A stretch of DNA of 64,000 bases from Tranquillimonas alkanivorans (GTDB taxonomy: Bacteria; Pseudomonadota; Alphaproteobacteria; Rhodobacterales; Rhodobacteraceae), in assembly GCF_900115595.1 (NCBI RefSeq), contig NZ_FOXA01000007.1, positions 124,001 to 188,000 of the forward strand, given 5' to 3'. Each line of letters begins with the position of its first letter. Within the stretch, counting starts at the first letter, position 1. Under the pieces are notes generated by a model. It was not told the DNA's origin, did no database searches, and saw only the letters and a program-made list of their open reading frames with translations. Shown one piece after another: positions 38,425 through 46,478 of this stretch. A program made the position numbers and the translations under genes.

Positions 38425-40257
38425 ATGACGCTTCCCCTGCCCGCCCCCGTCTTCGACGCCAACGCCCAGGGCGGAAAGGATCTGGGCAAGCTGCCCGAGT
38501 GGGACCTGACCGACCTCTACCCCGCGCCGGACGCGCCCGAACTGAAGCGCGACATGGACTGGCTGGAAAAGGCCTGCGCCGACTTCGCCTCCGACTACGA
38601 GGGCAAGCTGGCCGGCCTGGACGCTGCGGGGATGCTGGAGTGCGTCCTGCGCTACGAGAAGATCGACCTGATCGCCGGGCGCATCATGTCCTTTGCCGGT
38701 CTGCGCTACTATCAGCAGACCACCGACCCCGAGCGGGCCAAGTTCATGTCCGACTGCCAGGACAAGATCACCACCTACACGACGCCGCTCGTCTTCTTCT
38801 CGCTCGAGATCAACCGCATCCCCGACGACCAACTCGACGCGCTGTTCGAGGCGAACGAGGACCTCGCCCGCTACAAGCCGGTCTTCGAGCGGTTGCGCGC
38901 GATGCGGCCCTACCAGCTATCCGACGAGCTCGAGAAATTCCTGCACGACCAGTCGGTGGTCGGCGCGAGCGCGTGGAACAAGCTGTTCGACGAGACGATG
39001 GCGGGTCTTGAATTCCAGGTGCAGGGCGAGACGCTGGGCCTCGAGGCCACGCTGAACCTGCTGACCGACCACGACCGTGCCCGGCGCGAGGCGGCGGCGC
39101 GGGAGCTGGCAGCGACCTTCACCAACAACATCAAGCTCTTCGCCCGCGTGCACAACACGCTGACGAAAGAGAAGGAGATCGAGGACCGCTGGCGCGGCAT
39201 GCCCACGCCGCAGACCGGCCGGCACCTCGCCAACCACGTGGAGCCCGAGGTCGTCGAGGCGCTGCGCGACGCGGTGGTGAACGCCTATCCGAAGCTGTCG
39301 CACCGCTACTACGAGCTCAAGCGCAAGTGGCTGGGGCTCGACAAGCTCGAGGTCTGGGACCGCAACGCGCCGCTGCCGATGGAAGACCCGCGCACCATCG
39401 GCTGGGACGACGCGCGCTCGATGGTGCTGGACGCCTATACCGATTTCGCGCCGAAGATGGCCGAGATCGCCGAGCCGTTCTTCCACAAGGGCTGGATCGA
39501 CGCGGGCGTGAAGCCGGGCAAGGCGCCGGGCGCATTCGCGCATCCGACCGTCGTGGACGTGCACCCCTACGTGATGCTCAACTACCTGGGCAAGCCGCGG
39601 GACGTGATGACGCTGGCGCACGAGCTGGGCCACGGCGTGCATCAGGTGCTGGCCGCCGGCCAGGGCGAGCTTCTGGCCTCCACGCCCCTCACGCTGGCCG
39701 AAACGGCGAGCGTCTTCGGCGAGATGCTGACCTTCCGCAAGCTTCTGGCCAAGGCCAAGGACCCGGCCGAGAAGAAGGTACTGCTGGCCGGCAAGGTCGA
39801 AGACATGATCAACACGGTCGTGCGTCAGATCGCCTTCTACGACTTCGAGTGCAAGCTGCACGCCGCCCGCCGCGGCGGAGAGCTCACGCCCGACGACATC
39901 AATGCGCTGTGGATGTCGGTGCAGGACGAAAGCCTGGGGCCCGCGTTCAACTTCATGGAAGGGTACGAGACGTTCTGGGCCTATATCCCGCACTTCGTCC
40001 ACTCGCCCTTCTACGTCTATGCCTATGCCTTCGGCGACGGCCTCGTGAACGCGCTCTACGCCGTCTACGAGGAGGGGAACCCGGACTTCCAGGACAAGTA
40101 CTTCGAGATGCTCAAGGCGGGCGGCTCCAAGCATCACAAGGAGCTTTTGGCGCCCTTCGGCCTCGACGCCTCGGACCCGAAGTTCTGGGACAAGGGCCTG
40201 TCGATGATCTCGGGCATGATCGATGAGCTCGAGGCGATGGAGGACGGCGCGGCCTGA
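38425..40257 (+). CDS. pepF: Oligoendopeptidase F (M3 family)
   Basis: A 610-residue cytosolic zinc peptidase that cuts short peptides. The zinc site is HELGHG (His399, Glu400, His403), with the third ligand in the ETASVFGEM stretch downstream. The opening GKLPEWDLTDLYP and the C-terminal SPFYVYAYAFGDGLVNALY are typical of the family. ATG at 38425 was chosen because the long upstream frame has no conserved content and lies over a hairpin-rich gap. Confidence 0.95.
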   Translation: MTLPLPAPVFDANAQGGKDLGKLPEWDLTDLYPAPDAPELKRDMDWLEKACADFASDYEGKLAGLDAAGMLECVLRYEKIDLIAGRIMSFAGLRYYQQTTDPERAKFMSDCQDKITTYTTPLVFFSLEINRIPDDQLDALFEANEDLARYKPVFERLRAMRPYQLSDELEKFLHDQSVVGASAWNKLFDETMAGLEFQVQGETLGLEATLNLLTDHDRARREAAARELAATFTNNIKLFARVHNTLTKEKEIEDRWRGMPTPQTGRHLANHVEPEVVEALRDAVVNAYPKLSHRYYELKRKWLGLDKLEVWDRNAPLPMEDPRTIGWDDARSMVLDAYTDFAPKMAEIAEPFFHKGWIDAGVKPGKAPGAFAHPTVVDVHPYVMLNYLGKPRDVMTLAHELGHGVHQVLAAGQGELLASTPLTLAETASVFGEMLTFRKLLAKAKDPAEKKVLLAGKVEDMINTVVRQIAFYDFECKLHAARRGGELTPDDINALWMSVQDESLGPAFNFMEGYETFWAYIPHFVHSPFYVYAYAFGDGLVNALYAVYEEGNPDFQDKYFEMLKAGGSKHHKELLAPFGLDASDPKFWDKGLSMISGMIDELEAMEDGAA

Positions 40258-40268
40258 GAGGCCGCCAC

Positions 40269-40623
40269 CTGTCATGCCCGTGAAAGGCGGGCACCTGCCG
40301 ACGCCTGCGCGAGCGGGCGTCCACCAGCACCTGTGCGCACCGGAGAGAGGTCTCCGCTTGAGCGGGAATGACAGGACGCCGGTGGAGTAGAACACCTCTT
40401 CCGGGTGTCATGCCCGCGGAAGCGAGCACCTCCCGACGCCCTGCGCCACAGAGAGTCCCGCTTGCGCGGGAATGACAGGCGTCAGGCGGGGATGACAGCG
40501 GGCGCGCGGGAATGACAGATAGCGCGTCGGACACCCCCTGTCCCTGTCATATCCACGAAAGCGGGCACCTCCCGCCCACCTGTGCCAACGGACGGAGGTC
40601 CCGGCTTTCGCGGCGATGACAGC
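40269..40623. repeat. Cluster of REP-like inverted units
   Basis: Three divergent-arm units at about 40269-40374, 40406-40480 and 40544-40623. Each opens with a gtcat-x-cc-cgaaagcgggcacct-type arm and closes with its inverted copy (cccgcttgcgcgggaatgac). A fourth half arm lies at 40490-40520. They fill the gap between pepF and the convergent oxidoreductase gene and leave no room for a gene. Such BIME-type clusters often sit between convergent genes and may act on mRNA ends. Confidence 0.88.
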
Positions 40624-40636
40624 CCCGCCCGATGCC

Positions 40637-41608
40637 CTACTCCGCCGCGGCGGCGAAGACCATGTCGATCATCCGCTGCGTTCCGCGGCTGAACTCCAGC
40701 GGGCACGGGTACTCATCGCCCTCGCGCAGCGACCGGCCGAAGGCCTCGACCTGGAGCTTGTACTGGTTTACGCCCGGAATGCGTTCGGTGCGGACGACCT
40801 TGCCGTCCGTCTCCACATGCACCTCGGCCTGGCCGAACACGCCCGCGTTGAATGGCGCGGTCAGGCGCATCACGCCCTGCGTGCCATGGAACACCATTTC
40901 CTGCCGCGGGAACATCCGCATCGACACCATGGCGTTATAGCCGAAGCCGGGGAAGCGGGCCGAGACGTGGGCATAGACGTCCACCCCGTTTTCCCATTGC
41001 ACGTGCGCGTCCACGTTATCTGGCTCGGCCCCCGTGACGAAGCGGGCCGACCCGAAGGTATAGACGCCGATATCGCGCAGGCCGCCGCCCCCGGTGTCCG
41101 AGCGGTTGCGGATGTTCTCGGTGTCGTGGGAGTTGTCGAAGCTGAACGCGCCGTCCACGTGCAGGATCCGCCCGATCTCGCCCGACTGCGCAATCTCGCG
41201 AGCGCGCTGCCATTGCGGATGGTGCACGATCATGTAGGCCTCGGCCGCCAGCAGCCCGGCCTTTTCCCGCGCCGCGATGAGGTCATCAAACTCTTCTTCC
41301 TGCAGCGCGATTGGTTTCTCGCACAGCACTGGTTTGCCAGCGGCGAGCGCCTTCTTCGTCCACTCGACATGCATGTGGTTGGGCAGCGGGATGTAGACCG
41401 CGTCGATCTCCGGATCGGCCAGCAGCGCGTCGTAATCGCCGAAGACCCTCAGGCCGGGCGCAAAGGCGCGGAACGGTTCGGCCTTCGCCGGGTCCGAAGT
41501 GGCGAGCCCGGCGAGCACCGCGTGTTCGGCCTGATGGATGGCGGGCCCCATGTGTTCGCGCGCGAACTTCCCCGCGCCGAGGATGCCCCAGCGGATCGGC
41601 GTCTTCAT
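40637..41608 (-). CDS. Gfo/Idh/MocA family NAD(P)-dependent oxidoreductase
   Basis: A 323-residue sugar or polyol dehydrogenase-type enzyme. The Rossmann motif is GILGAGKFAREHM; the catalytic lysine motif is LCEKPIAL (near residue 92). The C-terminal domain has GGGGLRDIGVYTFGSARFV with the usual His replaced by Tyr/Thr context. Substrate unknown. Start taken at 41608 because the upstream in-frame extension is not conserved-looking. Single gene, convergent to the repeat cluster. Confidence 0.9.
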   Translation of the reverse strand: MKTPIRWGILGAGKFAREHMGPAIHQAEHAVLAGLATSDPAKAEPFRAFAPGLRVFGDYDALLADPEIDAVYIPLPNHMHVEWTKKALAAGKPVLCEKPIALQEEEFDDLIAAREKAGLLAAEAYMIVHHPQWQRAREIAQSGEIGRILHVDGAFSFDNSHDTENIRNRSDTGGGGLRDIGVYTFGSARFVTGAEPDNVDAHVQWENGVDVYAHVSARFPGFGYNAMVSMRMFPRQEMVFHGTQGVMRLTAPFNAGVFGQAEVHVETDGKVVRTERIPGVNQYKLQVEAFGRSLREGDEYPCPLEFSRGTQRMIDMVFAAAAE

Positions 41609-41718
41609 CGTGCTGTCCCCTATCTTGATGGTCGGCGCGAGGGTACTTGCCCGGGCCCGGCCGTCAATCACACAGCATCTGCGAATGGGACAGGCATCCG
41701 CTCACTCGCCTACATGCG

Positions 41719-41746
41719 AAAAGGGCCCGGACGCATGTCCGGGCCC
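41719..41746 (-). terminator. Rho-independent terminator of rpoH
   Basis: A perfect ten-base GC stem (41737-41746 with 41723-41732), loop of four, then TTTT on the minus strand (41722-41719). It starts 41 bases after the rpoH stop. Confidence 0.9.
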
Positions 41747-41787
41747 TGGCAATTCAGAAGGAAGGTACGATGCGGGGGACGTCCGCC

Positions 41788-42684
41788 TCAGGCGGTCGCC
41801 ATCATCCCCTTTTCGCGCGCAAGCTCGGTCATGCGCTTTTGCAGCTTCTCGAACGCGCGCACCTCGATCTGGCGGATACGCTCGCGGCTGACATCGTACT
41901 GGCCCGACAGTTCTTCCAGCGTCACCGGCTGATCCTGCAGGCGGCGCTGCATCAGGATGTCCTTCTCGCGGTCGTTGAGCACGTCCATCGCGTCCATCAG
42001 CAGGGCGCGGCGGCTTTCCAGCTCGTTGCGCTCCTCATAGTCGGTGGCCTGGTTGGCGTCCTCGTCCTCAAGCCAGTCCTGCCACTGGGCAGTGCCCTCG
42101 CTGTCGTTCGAGATGGTGGCGTTCAGCGACGCGTCCCCGCCCGACATGCGGCGGTTCATCGAGATCACCTCGTCCTCGGTCACGCCGAGATCGGTGGCGA
42201 TCTGCTTGACGTTCTCGGGGCGCAGGTCCCCTTCCTCGAGCGCGCCGATGCGGGCCTTGGCCTTGCGCAGGTTGAAGAACAGTTTCTTCTGCCCGCTGGT
42301 TGTGCCGAGCTTCACAAGGCTCCACGATCGCAGGATATACTCCTGGATCGAGGCGCGGATCCACCACATCGCATAGGTCGCCAGGCGGAACCCCTTCTCC
42401 GGGTCGAACCGCTTGACCGCCTGCATCAGGCCCACGTTCGCCTCGGAAATCACCTCGGCCTGCGGCAGGCCATAGCCGCGGTAGCCCATGGCGATCTTGG
42501 CCGCCAGGCGCAGATGGCTGGTGACCAGCTGGTGCGCGGCCTCGGTATCCTGATCCTCGGCCCAACGCTTGGCCAGCATGTATTCCTGCTCGGGCTCCAG
42601 CATCGGAAACTTGCGGATTTCCTGCAGGTACCGGTTAAGCCCCTGTTCCGGGCTCGGGGCCGGAAGATTCGCGTATGTGCTCAT
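41788..42684 (-). CDS. rpoH: Heat-shock sigma factor RpoH (sigma 32)
   Basis: A 298-residue sigma factor that directs RNA polymerase to heat-shock and, in this bacterial group, oxidative-stress promoters. Region 2 reads LRLAAKIAMGYRGYGLPQAE and GFRLATYAMWWIRASIQEYI; the diagnostic RpoH box is QKKLFFNLRKAKARIGALEE (start near residue 132); region 4 is VTLEELSGQYDVSRERIRQI. The gene stands alone with its own promoter (see 42728) and terminator. Rhodobacteraceae often have two rpoH copies; one is seen here. Confidence 0.96.
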   Translation of the reverse strand: MSTYANLPAPSPEQGLNRYLQEIRKFPMLEPEQEYMLAKRWAEDQDTEAAHQLVTSHLRLAAKIAMGYRGYGLPQAEVISEANVGLMQAVKRFDPEKGFRLATYAMWWIRASIQEYILRSWSLVKLGTTSGQKKLFFNLRKAKARIGALEEGDLRPENVKQIATDLGVTEDEVISMNRRMSGGDASLNATISNDSEGTAQWQDWLEDEDANQATDYEERNELESRRALLMDAMDVLNDREKDILMQRRLQDQPVTLEELSGQYDVSRERIRQIEVRAFEKLQKRMTELAREKGMMATA

Positions 42685-42727
42685 GACAGTCCCTCCTTCC
42701 CCCGACGCGTGTCGGGAGGTTGGAATG

Positions 42728-42755
42728 CATATGTGAACCGATCGGTTCAGTTCAA
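42728..42755 (-). promoter_or_regulatory. rpoH promoter with palindromic operator in the spacer
   Basis: Reading the minus strand: -35 TTGAAC (42755-42750), exactly 16 bases, -10-like CATATG (42733-42728). The 16-base spacer is itself a perfect palindrome, TGAACCGATCGGTTCA (42749-42734). The start codon lies 43 bases further on. A dimeric repressor bound there would block the promoter. CTTGAA followed 17 bases later by CATATG can also be read as a sigma-32-type promoter, allowing autoregulation. Confidence 0.55.
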
Positions 42756-42827
42756 GGGGGTGCGCACCCGGTTCTTGCCCGAAACAATGAACGCCACCTT
42801 GTAACGGGTCCGTAAGACCTTACATCC

Positions 42828-43868
42828 TCACGCGCTTGTGCGCAGCGATCCTTCGCGCAGCATTTCCTGCAAAGTCGCGAAATCCTCGGGCGGGGCGCTC
42901 TCGAAGGCCAGCCACCTGCCGTCGGCGGGATGCGCGAAGCCCAGTTCCGCCGCATGCAACGCCTGGCGCGGGAAGGTCCGCGCGGCCTCGGCCGCCGCCG
43001 CGCCCACTTCGGCCGGCGAGACCTTGCGCCGCCCGCCATAGACCGCGTCGCCGATCAGGCCGTGCCCGGCATGGGACATGTGCACCCGGATCTGGTGCGT
43101 CCGCCCGGTCTCGAGCCGGCAGGCCACCAGCGCCGCGGCACGGCCGAAACGCTCCTCGACCTGCACGCGGGTGACGGCGTGCCGCCCGCCGTTGAAGATC
43201 ACCGCCTGCCGCTGCCGGTCCGTCCGGTGCCGGGCGAGCCCCGTCGTGATCTTGACCACGCCGCCCGGCTCGACGCTCACGCCCCGTGTACCGGTCAACC
43301 GGGGGTCGGCTACCTCCGGCACCCCGTGGCACAGGGCGAGATACCGGCGATGCACGTCGTGCGCCTCGAACTGCGCGGCCAGCGCGTGGTGCGCGCGGTC
43401 GGTCTTGGCCACGACCAGAAGCCCCGTCGTGTCCTTGTCGATCCGGTGCACGATGCCCGGCCGCTTCTCGCCGCCCACGCCAGACAGCGCGCCGCCGAAA
43501 TGGTGCAGAAGCGCGTTGACCAGCGTACCGCCCGGCGTGCCCGGCGCGGGATGCACGACCATGCCGGCGGGCTTGTCCACGACCACGAGGTCGTCGTCTT
43601 CGTACAGGATCGCAAGGGGGATGTCCTCGGGGCCGATATGGCTCTCGGCCGCCTCCTCGACCGCGATTTCGAAGACGTCGCCCTCGGCCACCTTCGCCTT
43701 GGCGTCGGTCACGGCCACGCCCCGGCACGTCACCGCCCCGTCGGCGATGAGCCGGGCCAGTCGCGAGCGGCTCAGATGCGCATCCTCTGGCACGTCGCGC
43801 GCCAGTGCCTTATCAAGGCGGCCGGGCGGGTCGGCGGCAAGGATCACCCGGACGAGCGAGGCGGGCAT
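42828..43868 (-). CDS. rluD: 23S rRNA pseudouridine synthase RluD-like
   Basis: A 346-residue RluA-family synthase. An N-terminal S4 RNA-binding domain (RLDKALARDVPE, LSRSRLARLIADGAV) precedes the catalytic core with GIVHRIDKDTTGLLVVAKT containing the active Asp, and RLETGRTHQIRVHM near the C-terminus. RluD makes pseudouridines in helix 69 of 23S rRNA. The ATG at 43868 overlaps by two bases the ATG of the divergent gene (shared CATG), so an upstream in-frame start at 43940 is unlikely. Confidence 0.93.
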   Translation of the reverse strand: MPASLVRVILAADPPGRLDKALARDVPEDAHLSRSRLARLIADGAVTCRGVAVTDAKAKVAEGDVFEIAVEEAAESHIGPEDIPLAILYEDDDLVVVDKPAGMVVHPAPGTPGGTLVNALLHHFGGALSGVGGEKRPGIVHRIDKDTTGLLVVAKTDRAHHALAAQFEAHDVHRRYLALCHGVPEVADPRLTGTRGVSVEPGGVVKITTGLARHRTDRQRQAVIFNGGRHAVTRVQVEERFGRAAALVACRLETGRTHQIRVHMSHAGHGLIGDAVYGGRRKVSPAEVGAAAAEAARTFPRQALHAAELGFAHPADGRWLAFESAPPEDFATLQEMLREGSLRTSA

Positions 43869-44166
43869 GACGGATACTCCAAGCGGACAGGACCGCCACC
43901 TCAGGTTCCTGAAGTGGCTCGTGACCGGGCTGACCGGCACGATGATGGCGGGCCTCTTAGTCCTGATCTATCTCTTTGTCACCCGTTTCCCCGATCCGAG
44001 CCGGATCCCCCTGCCCGAAAGCGTCACCCTGCCCTCTGGGACCGAAGCCGTGGCTTTCACCCGCGGGCCGGGCTGGTACGCCGTGGTCACGGCCGAGGAC
44101 GAGATCCTGATTCTCGACCCGGGCAGCGGCGCCGTGCGCCAGACTGTCCGGATCGAGCCACGCTGA
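43867..44166 (+). CDS. Single-span membrane protein (DUF6476-like)
   Basis: A 99-residue protein with one membrane span (LVTGLTGTMMAGLLVLIYLF, about residues 19-38) and a small periplasmic domain (LPSGTEAVAFTRGPGWYAVV, EDEILILDPGSGAVRQTV) that looks like a single beta-propeller-like blade. Its start ATG shares two bases with that of divergent rluD. Function unknown; the pairing with rluD is common in Rhodobacteraceae. Confidence 0.85.
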   Translation: MTDTPSGQDRHLRFLKWLVTGLTGTMMAGLLVLIYLFVTRFPDPSRIPLPESVTLPSGTEAVAFTRGPGWYAVVTAEDEILILDPGSGAVRQTVRIEPR

Positions 44167-44170
44167 CGCC

Positions 44171-44629
44171 TCAGACCAGGTCTCGACGCATCGTCGCCAT
44201 GCCGCCGCGCCGCGCCAGCTCCTCGTAGCCGGCGGCGACGTAGACGGCGAAGGCGGGCTCGTTGTCGGTCTCGACCTTCAGCGTGATCGACAGCGCGCCG
44301 AGGCTGCGCGCCGCCTCCTCGGCCAGCGCGGCCAGCTGCGCGCCCGCGCCGCCCCGCGCTGCCTCCTCGACGAAGACATAGGCCAGGTGCCGCACCTCGG
44401 GCCCGACGCCCACGCGCAGGGCGAAGAAGCCGACCTCGCGCCCGGTCCCGTCAACCAGGTAGAACGAAGCGTCGTCGGGCTCGTTCAGCCACTTCTCCTG
44501 CCATTCGCGCGGATCGAAGGGACGCTGCGCGTTCGGGTTCACGAGGGCGAGCTCCTTCCCGTCCGCCAGAAGCCGCGCCAGCGGCCCCAGGTCGAAGGGC
44601 ACGTTCGGTCGGATCGTCAGGTCTGACAC
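44171..44629 (-). CDS. GNAT family N-acetyltransferase
   Basis: A 152-residue single-domain acetyltransferase. The acetyl-CoA region is HLAYVFVEEAARGGAGAQLA and the following ALSITLKVETDNEPAFAVYV with the terminal YVAAGYEELARRGGMATM. The GTG at 44629 is taken as start because a ggagagg ribosome site precedes it and the protein then begins VSDLTIRPNVPFD, a normal GNAT opening; the in-frame frame upstream to 44890 runs over repeats and the tRNA. Substrate unknown. Four bases separate its stop from the converging DUF6476-like gene. Confidence 0.85.
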   Translation of the reverse strand: MSDLTIRPNVPFDLGPLARLLADGKELALVNPNAQRPFDPREWQEKWLNEPDDASFYLVDGTGREVGFFALRVGVGPEVRHLAYVFVEEAARGGAGAQLAALAEEAARSLGALSITLKVETDNEPAFAVYVAAGYEELARRGGMATMRRDLV

Positions 44630-44736
44630 GTCACCTCTCCCGCTCCACGGAAAACCCGCCGCCTCGCACAACGCCGCGCCGTGATCAACCGCCCCCGGTG
44701 TTTCTCCTTGCCGAAATACTTCCGCCGGAGGCATCG

Positions 44737-44780
44737 CGCGCCGCAGGCGCGCAACACATCGGCGTCGCGCCGCAGGCGCG
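44737..44780. repeat. Direct repeat of a 15-base palindromic unit
   Basis: CGCGCCGCAGGCGCG occurs at 44737-44751 and again at 44766-44780, each able to fold on itself. A nearby ttgccgaaatacttccgccg (44708-44727) resembles repeat tails common in Rhodobacteraceae. The gap between the acetyltransferase and tRNA-His thus holds repeats and no gene. Confidence 0.7.
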
Positions 44781-44845
44781 TCAATATCCTCGGCGGCTCC
44801 GGAATCAGAGGGCCACGCCAGCGCCGAGATCAAGATGAGGGGGAG

Positions 44846-44922
44846 TGGTACCGCCTCCCCGGCTCGAACGGGGGACCTCTGGATCCACAATCCAGCGCTC
44901 TAACCAACTGAGCTAAGGCGGC
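44846..44922 (-). tRNA. tRNA-His(GUG)
   Basis: A 77-base tRNA with encoded CCA. Anticodon loop TTGTGGA gives GTG. The 5' end is GCCGCCT and the 3' end AGGCGGT then A and CCA. There is no G at position -1 (the genomic base is T) and the discriminator is A, not C. That is the atypical histidine tRNA found in most alphaproteobacteria. Confidence 0.95.
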
Positions 44923-45084
44923 ATCGCGTCTTGCGTGGGGCGCGGTTTAGCGAGGGCGCGAACCGATTGCAAGAGGTCCGGCGCACGGTCGTGCCGCTTT
45001 CCGTCGCGGCGGCCCACCGGCCGGCGGATCTTGCGCCCCGGCGCGGCTCGGAGTACCCACAGCCGCCGTGCGAAGGAGACAGAC

Positions 45085-45300
45085 ATGGGCATCGACAGCG
45101 AATCCGACACCGAAGTCAACCTGCAGATCGGCCCCACCACCCTGGGCATGGTCCGCATCTACGTCGAGGGCAGCGGCATCGAGGTGCCGATGGATTTCGA
45201 GCCCGAGGAGGCCGAGGAGATCGCCGAGGAGATCCGCGCCGCCGCCGCGCGCGCCCGGCAGATGGCCAAGGGCAACAAGGGCGGCAAGGGCAAGCGCTGA
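45085..45300 (+). CDS. Small acidic-basic protein (DUF6324-like)
   Basis: A 71-residue protein with an aaggaga ribosome site. The first 35 residues form a beta-like part (EVNLQIGPTTLGMVRIYVEG), the middle a strongly helical acidic stretch (DFEPEEAEEIAEEIRAAAA), and the end a basic tail (KGNKGGKGKR). No known function. It converges on mmcB with three bases between the stops. Confidence 0.8.
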   Translation: MGIDSESDTEVNLQIGPTTLGMVRIYVEGSGIEVPMDFEPEEAEEIAEEIRAAAARARQMAKGNKGGKGKR

Positions 45301-45303
45301 TGC

Positions 45304-45756
45304 TCAGCCGAGCGCCGCGCCCGGATCGCGCGCCGCCTGCCAGCGCAGCGCGGCGTGCCGGGCGAACTTCTGCACCATGACCTTGCGCCGGGCCGGCGCC
45401 AGCTTCGCCTCGGGCGCCATGCGCACGATCTCGGCGTCGTAGGGATCGGCGACGATCAGGCCGGTGTCGTCCGGCAGCAGCTCGACCGGGAAGTCGGCGT
45501 CGACGGCCCAGAAGAACCGGTCGCACCATTCGAGGTAGTAGTGCCACTTGCGGTCCGAGGTGAAGTCGACGCGGCTCGACTTGCACTCGACCACCCAGAT
45601 CTCGCCCTTGGGCCCCAGCGCCATGACGTCGACGCGCAGTCCCGGCGCCGGGATCAGTTCCTCGACCGTGACGAAATCGTGGCCCAGCAGGTGCCGGCAC
45701 ACGCCGCGCGCCAGAAGCTGGCCGGGTTTGATTTCGGAGGCGTGATCGTCTGGCAT
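45304..45756 (-). CDS. mmcB: MmcB family DNA repair protein
   Basis: A 150-residue protein with a PD-(D/E)xK nuclease-like core: LRVDVMALGPKGEIWVVECK places the Asp and the Glu-x-Lys in the usual order, followed by SSRVDFTSDRKWHYYLEWCD. MmcB is an alphaproteobacterial SOS-linked factor first tied to mutagenesis in Caulobacter. A LexA-like site overlaps the promoter region just upstream. Confidence 0.88.
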   Translation of the reverse strand: MPDDHASEIKPGQLLARGVCRHLLGHDFVTVEELIPAPGLRVDVMALGPKGEIWVVECKSSRVDFTSDRKWHYYLEWCDRFFWAVDADFPVELLPDDTGLIVADPYDAEIVRMAPEAKLAPARRKVMVQKFARHAALRWQAARDPGAALG

Positions 45757-45767
45757 GATCAGAGTGT

Positions 45768-45782
45768 GAACAAAAGGTAAAC
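45768..45782. promoter_or_regulatory. Candidate LexA (SOS) box before mmcB
   Basis: On the minus strand GTTT-N7-GTTC, one mismatch from the alphaproteobacterial LexA site GTTC-N7-GTTC, about 12 bases upstream of the mmcB ATG. The match is degenerate, but the position and the SOS link of mmcB support it. Confidence 0.5.
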
Positions 45783-45889
45783 GAAATGCAAGGCGCGGAC
45801 CGCCACGAAGAATTCGCGCTGCCCCCTTGCCGGCACCGGGGCGCGGGCTTAAGTCTGCCGCGTGACGGGCACTGCCCTTCCCGTGCAGG

Positions 45890-46030
45890 GGAGAATTCCG
45901 GTGGCCTTACTCAATTCCGAGGGAGCTGGCTCTGAGCGGATCCTGGTCCGTTTACCTGGCGCCCACCTGTTCTTACAGGTCCTCGGGAATTTAAAAACCC
46001 CACGTTTGCGGTGGTCCCGTCACATTCTCC
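45890..46030 (+). ncRNA. ssrS: Probable 6S RNA
   Basis: A 6S RNA binds the sigma-70 holoenzyme by mimicking an open promoter. Here a closing stem GGAGAAT/ATTCTCC (45890-45896 with 46024-46030) brackets an internal bubble. Above it a long stem pairs AATTCCGAGG (45913-45922) with 45981-45991 with one bulged G, and the tip is an ACCTG/CAGGT hairpin (45965-45980). On the 3' side of the bubble a small CCAC/GTGG hairpin is possible. Segments ctgagcgga, ggcgcccacctg and tcctcgggaattt look like the conserved 6S parts. An upstream TTGCCG-N17-TAAGTC could be the promoter, so the true 5' end may be near 45862. This accounts for the 374-base gap. Confidence 0.72.
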
Positions 46031-46078
46031 AGCCACAGCTTCGCAAGGTGTCCTGACAGGGGCACGCGACCGCAAAGG

Positions 46079-46128
46079 GCCAAGTTCGTTCAGAACGAAC
46101 TTGGCAAAAGCCTTTTGAAGGCTTTTGC
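46079..46128. repeat. Paired palindromes with three-base loops
   Basis: Two perfect stem-loops: 12-base arms 46079-46090 and 46094-46105, then 11-base arms 46104-46114 and 46118-46128, both with three-base loops; they overlap by two bases. The design matches the pair at 2709-2757 though the sequence differs. It ends two bases before the stop of the minus-strand gene that follows and may serve as its transcript end. Confidence 0.8.
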
Positions 46129-46130
46129 GC

Positions 46131-46424
46131 TCAGCAGCGGCGATCCTCGACCGGCACAGGGATCGCGTCGAACTGCCGCACGCCGCCGCGCGGGGGACGC
46201 TCGTCCTCGGCCAGCCGCATCACGGCGATGCCGAACTGCGCGCCCGAGAACACGATGCCGTTGAACATGACCAGCAGGCCCACGGCCAGAAGGCCGTCGG
46301 GCGAATGCGTCACGAGGTGCCAAAGGTTGGCGACGTTGAAATACAGCAGCATCGCCACGAAGGCGGCCGAGAGGCCGAAGCCGATCAGGACGTGCCGGAT
46401 GTAGAAGCGGACGAGTCGGGGCAT
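46131..46424 (-). CDS. Small two-span membrane protein
   Basis: A 97-residue protein starting MPRLVRFYIRHVLIGFGLS, with a strong ggaagga ribosome site. Membrane spans cover about residues 9-29 and 46-66 (GLLAVGLLVMFNGIVFSGAQ). The C-terminus is polar. It resembles unannotated proteins common in Rhodobacteraceae; no function known. Confidence 0.8.
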   Translation of the reverse strand: MPRLVRFYIRHVLIGFGLSAAFVAMLLYFNVANLWHLVTHSPDGLLAVGLLVMFNGIVFSGAQFGIAVMRLAEDERPPRGGVRQFDAIPVPVEDRRC

Positions 46425-46478
46425 GGTCTGTCTCCTTCCACCGCTCAATCTAGGAGCGGGAGCGGCGGAAGGAAGGGG

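Noticed and set aside
40269-40623. CRISPR-like array
   Set aside because: The units are inverted, differ in length and lack constant repeats; they fit REP/BIME elements.
45862-46056. A 64-codon open frame
   Set aside because: Codon use (TTA, AAT, CGT) is unlike the neighbours, and the same bases fold as a 6S-like RNA.
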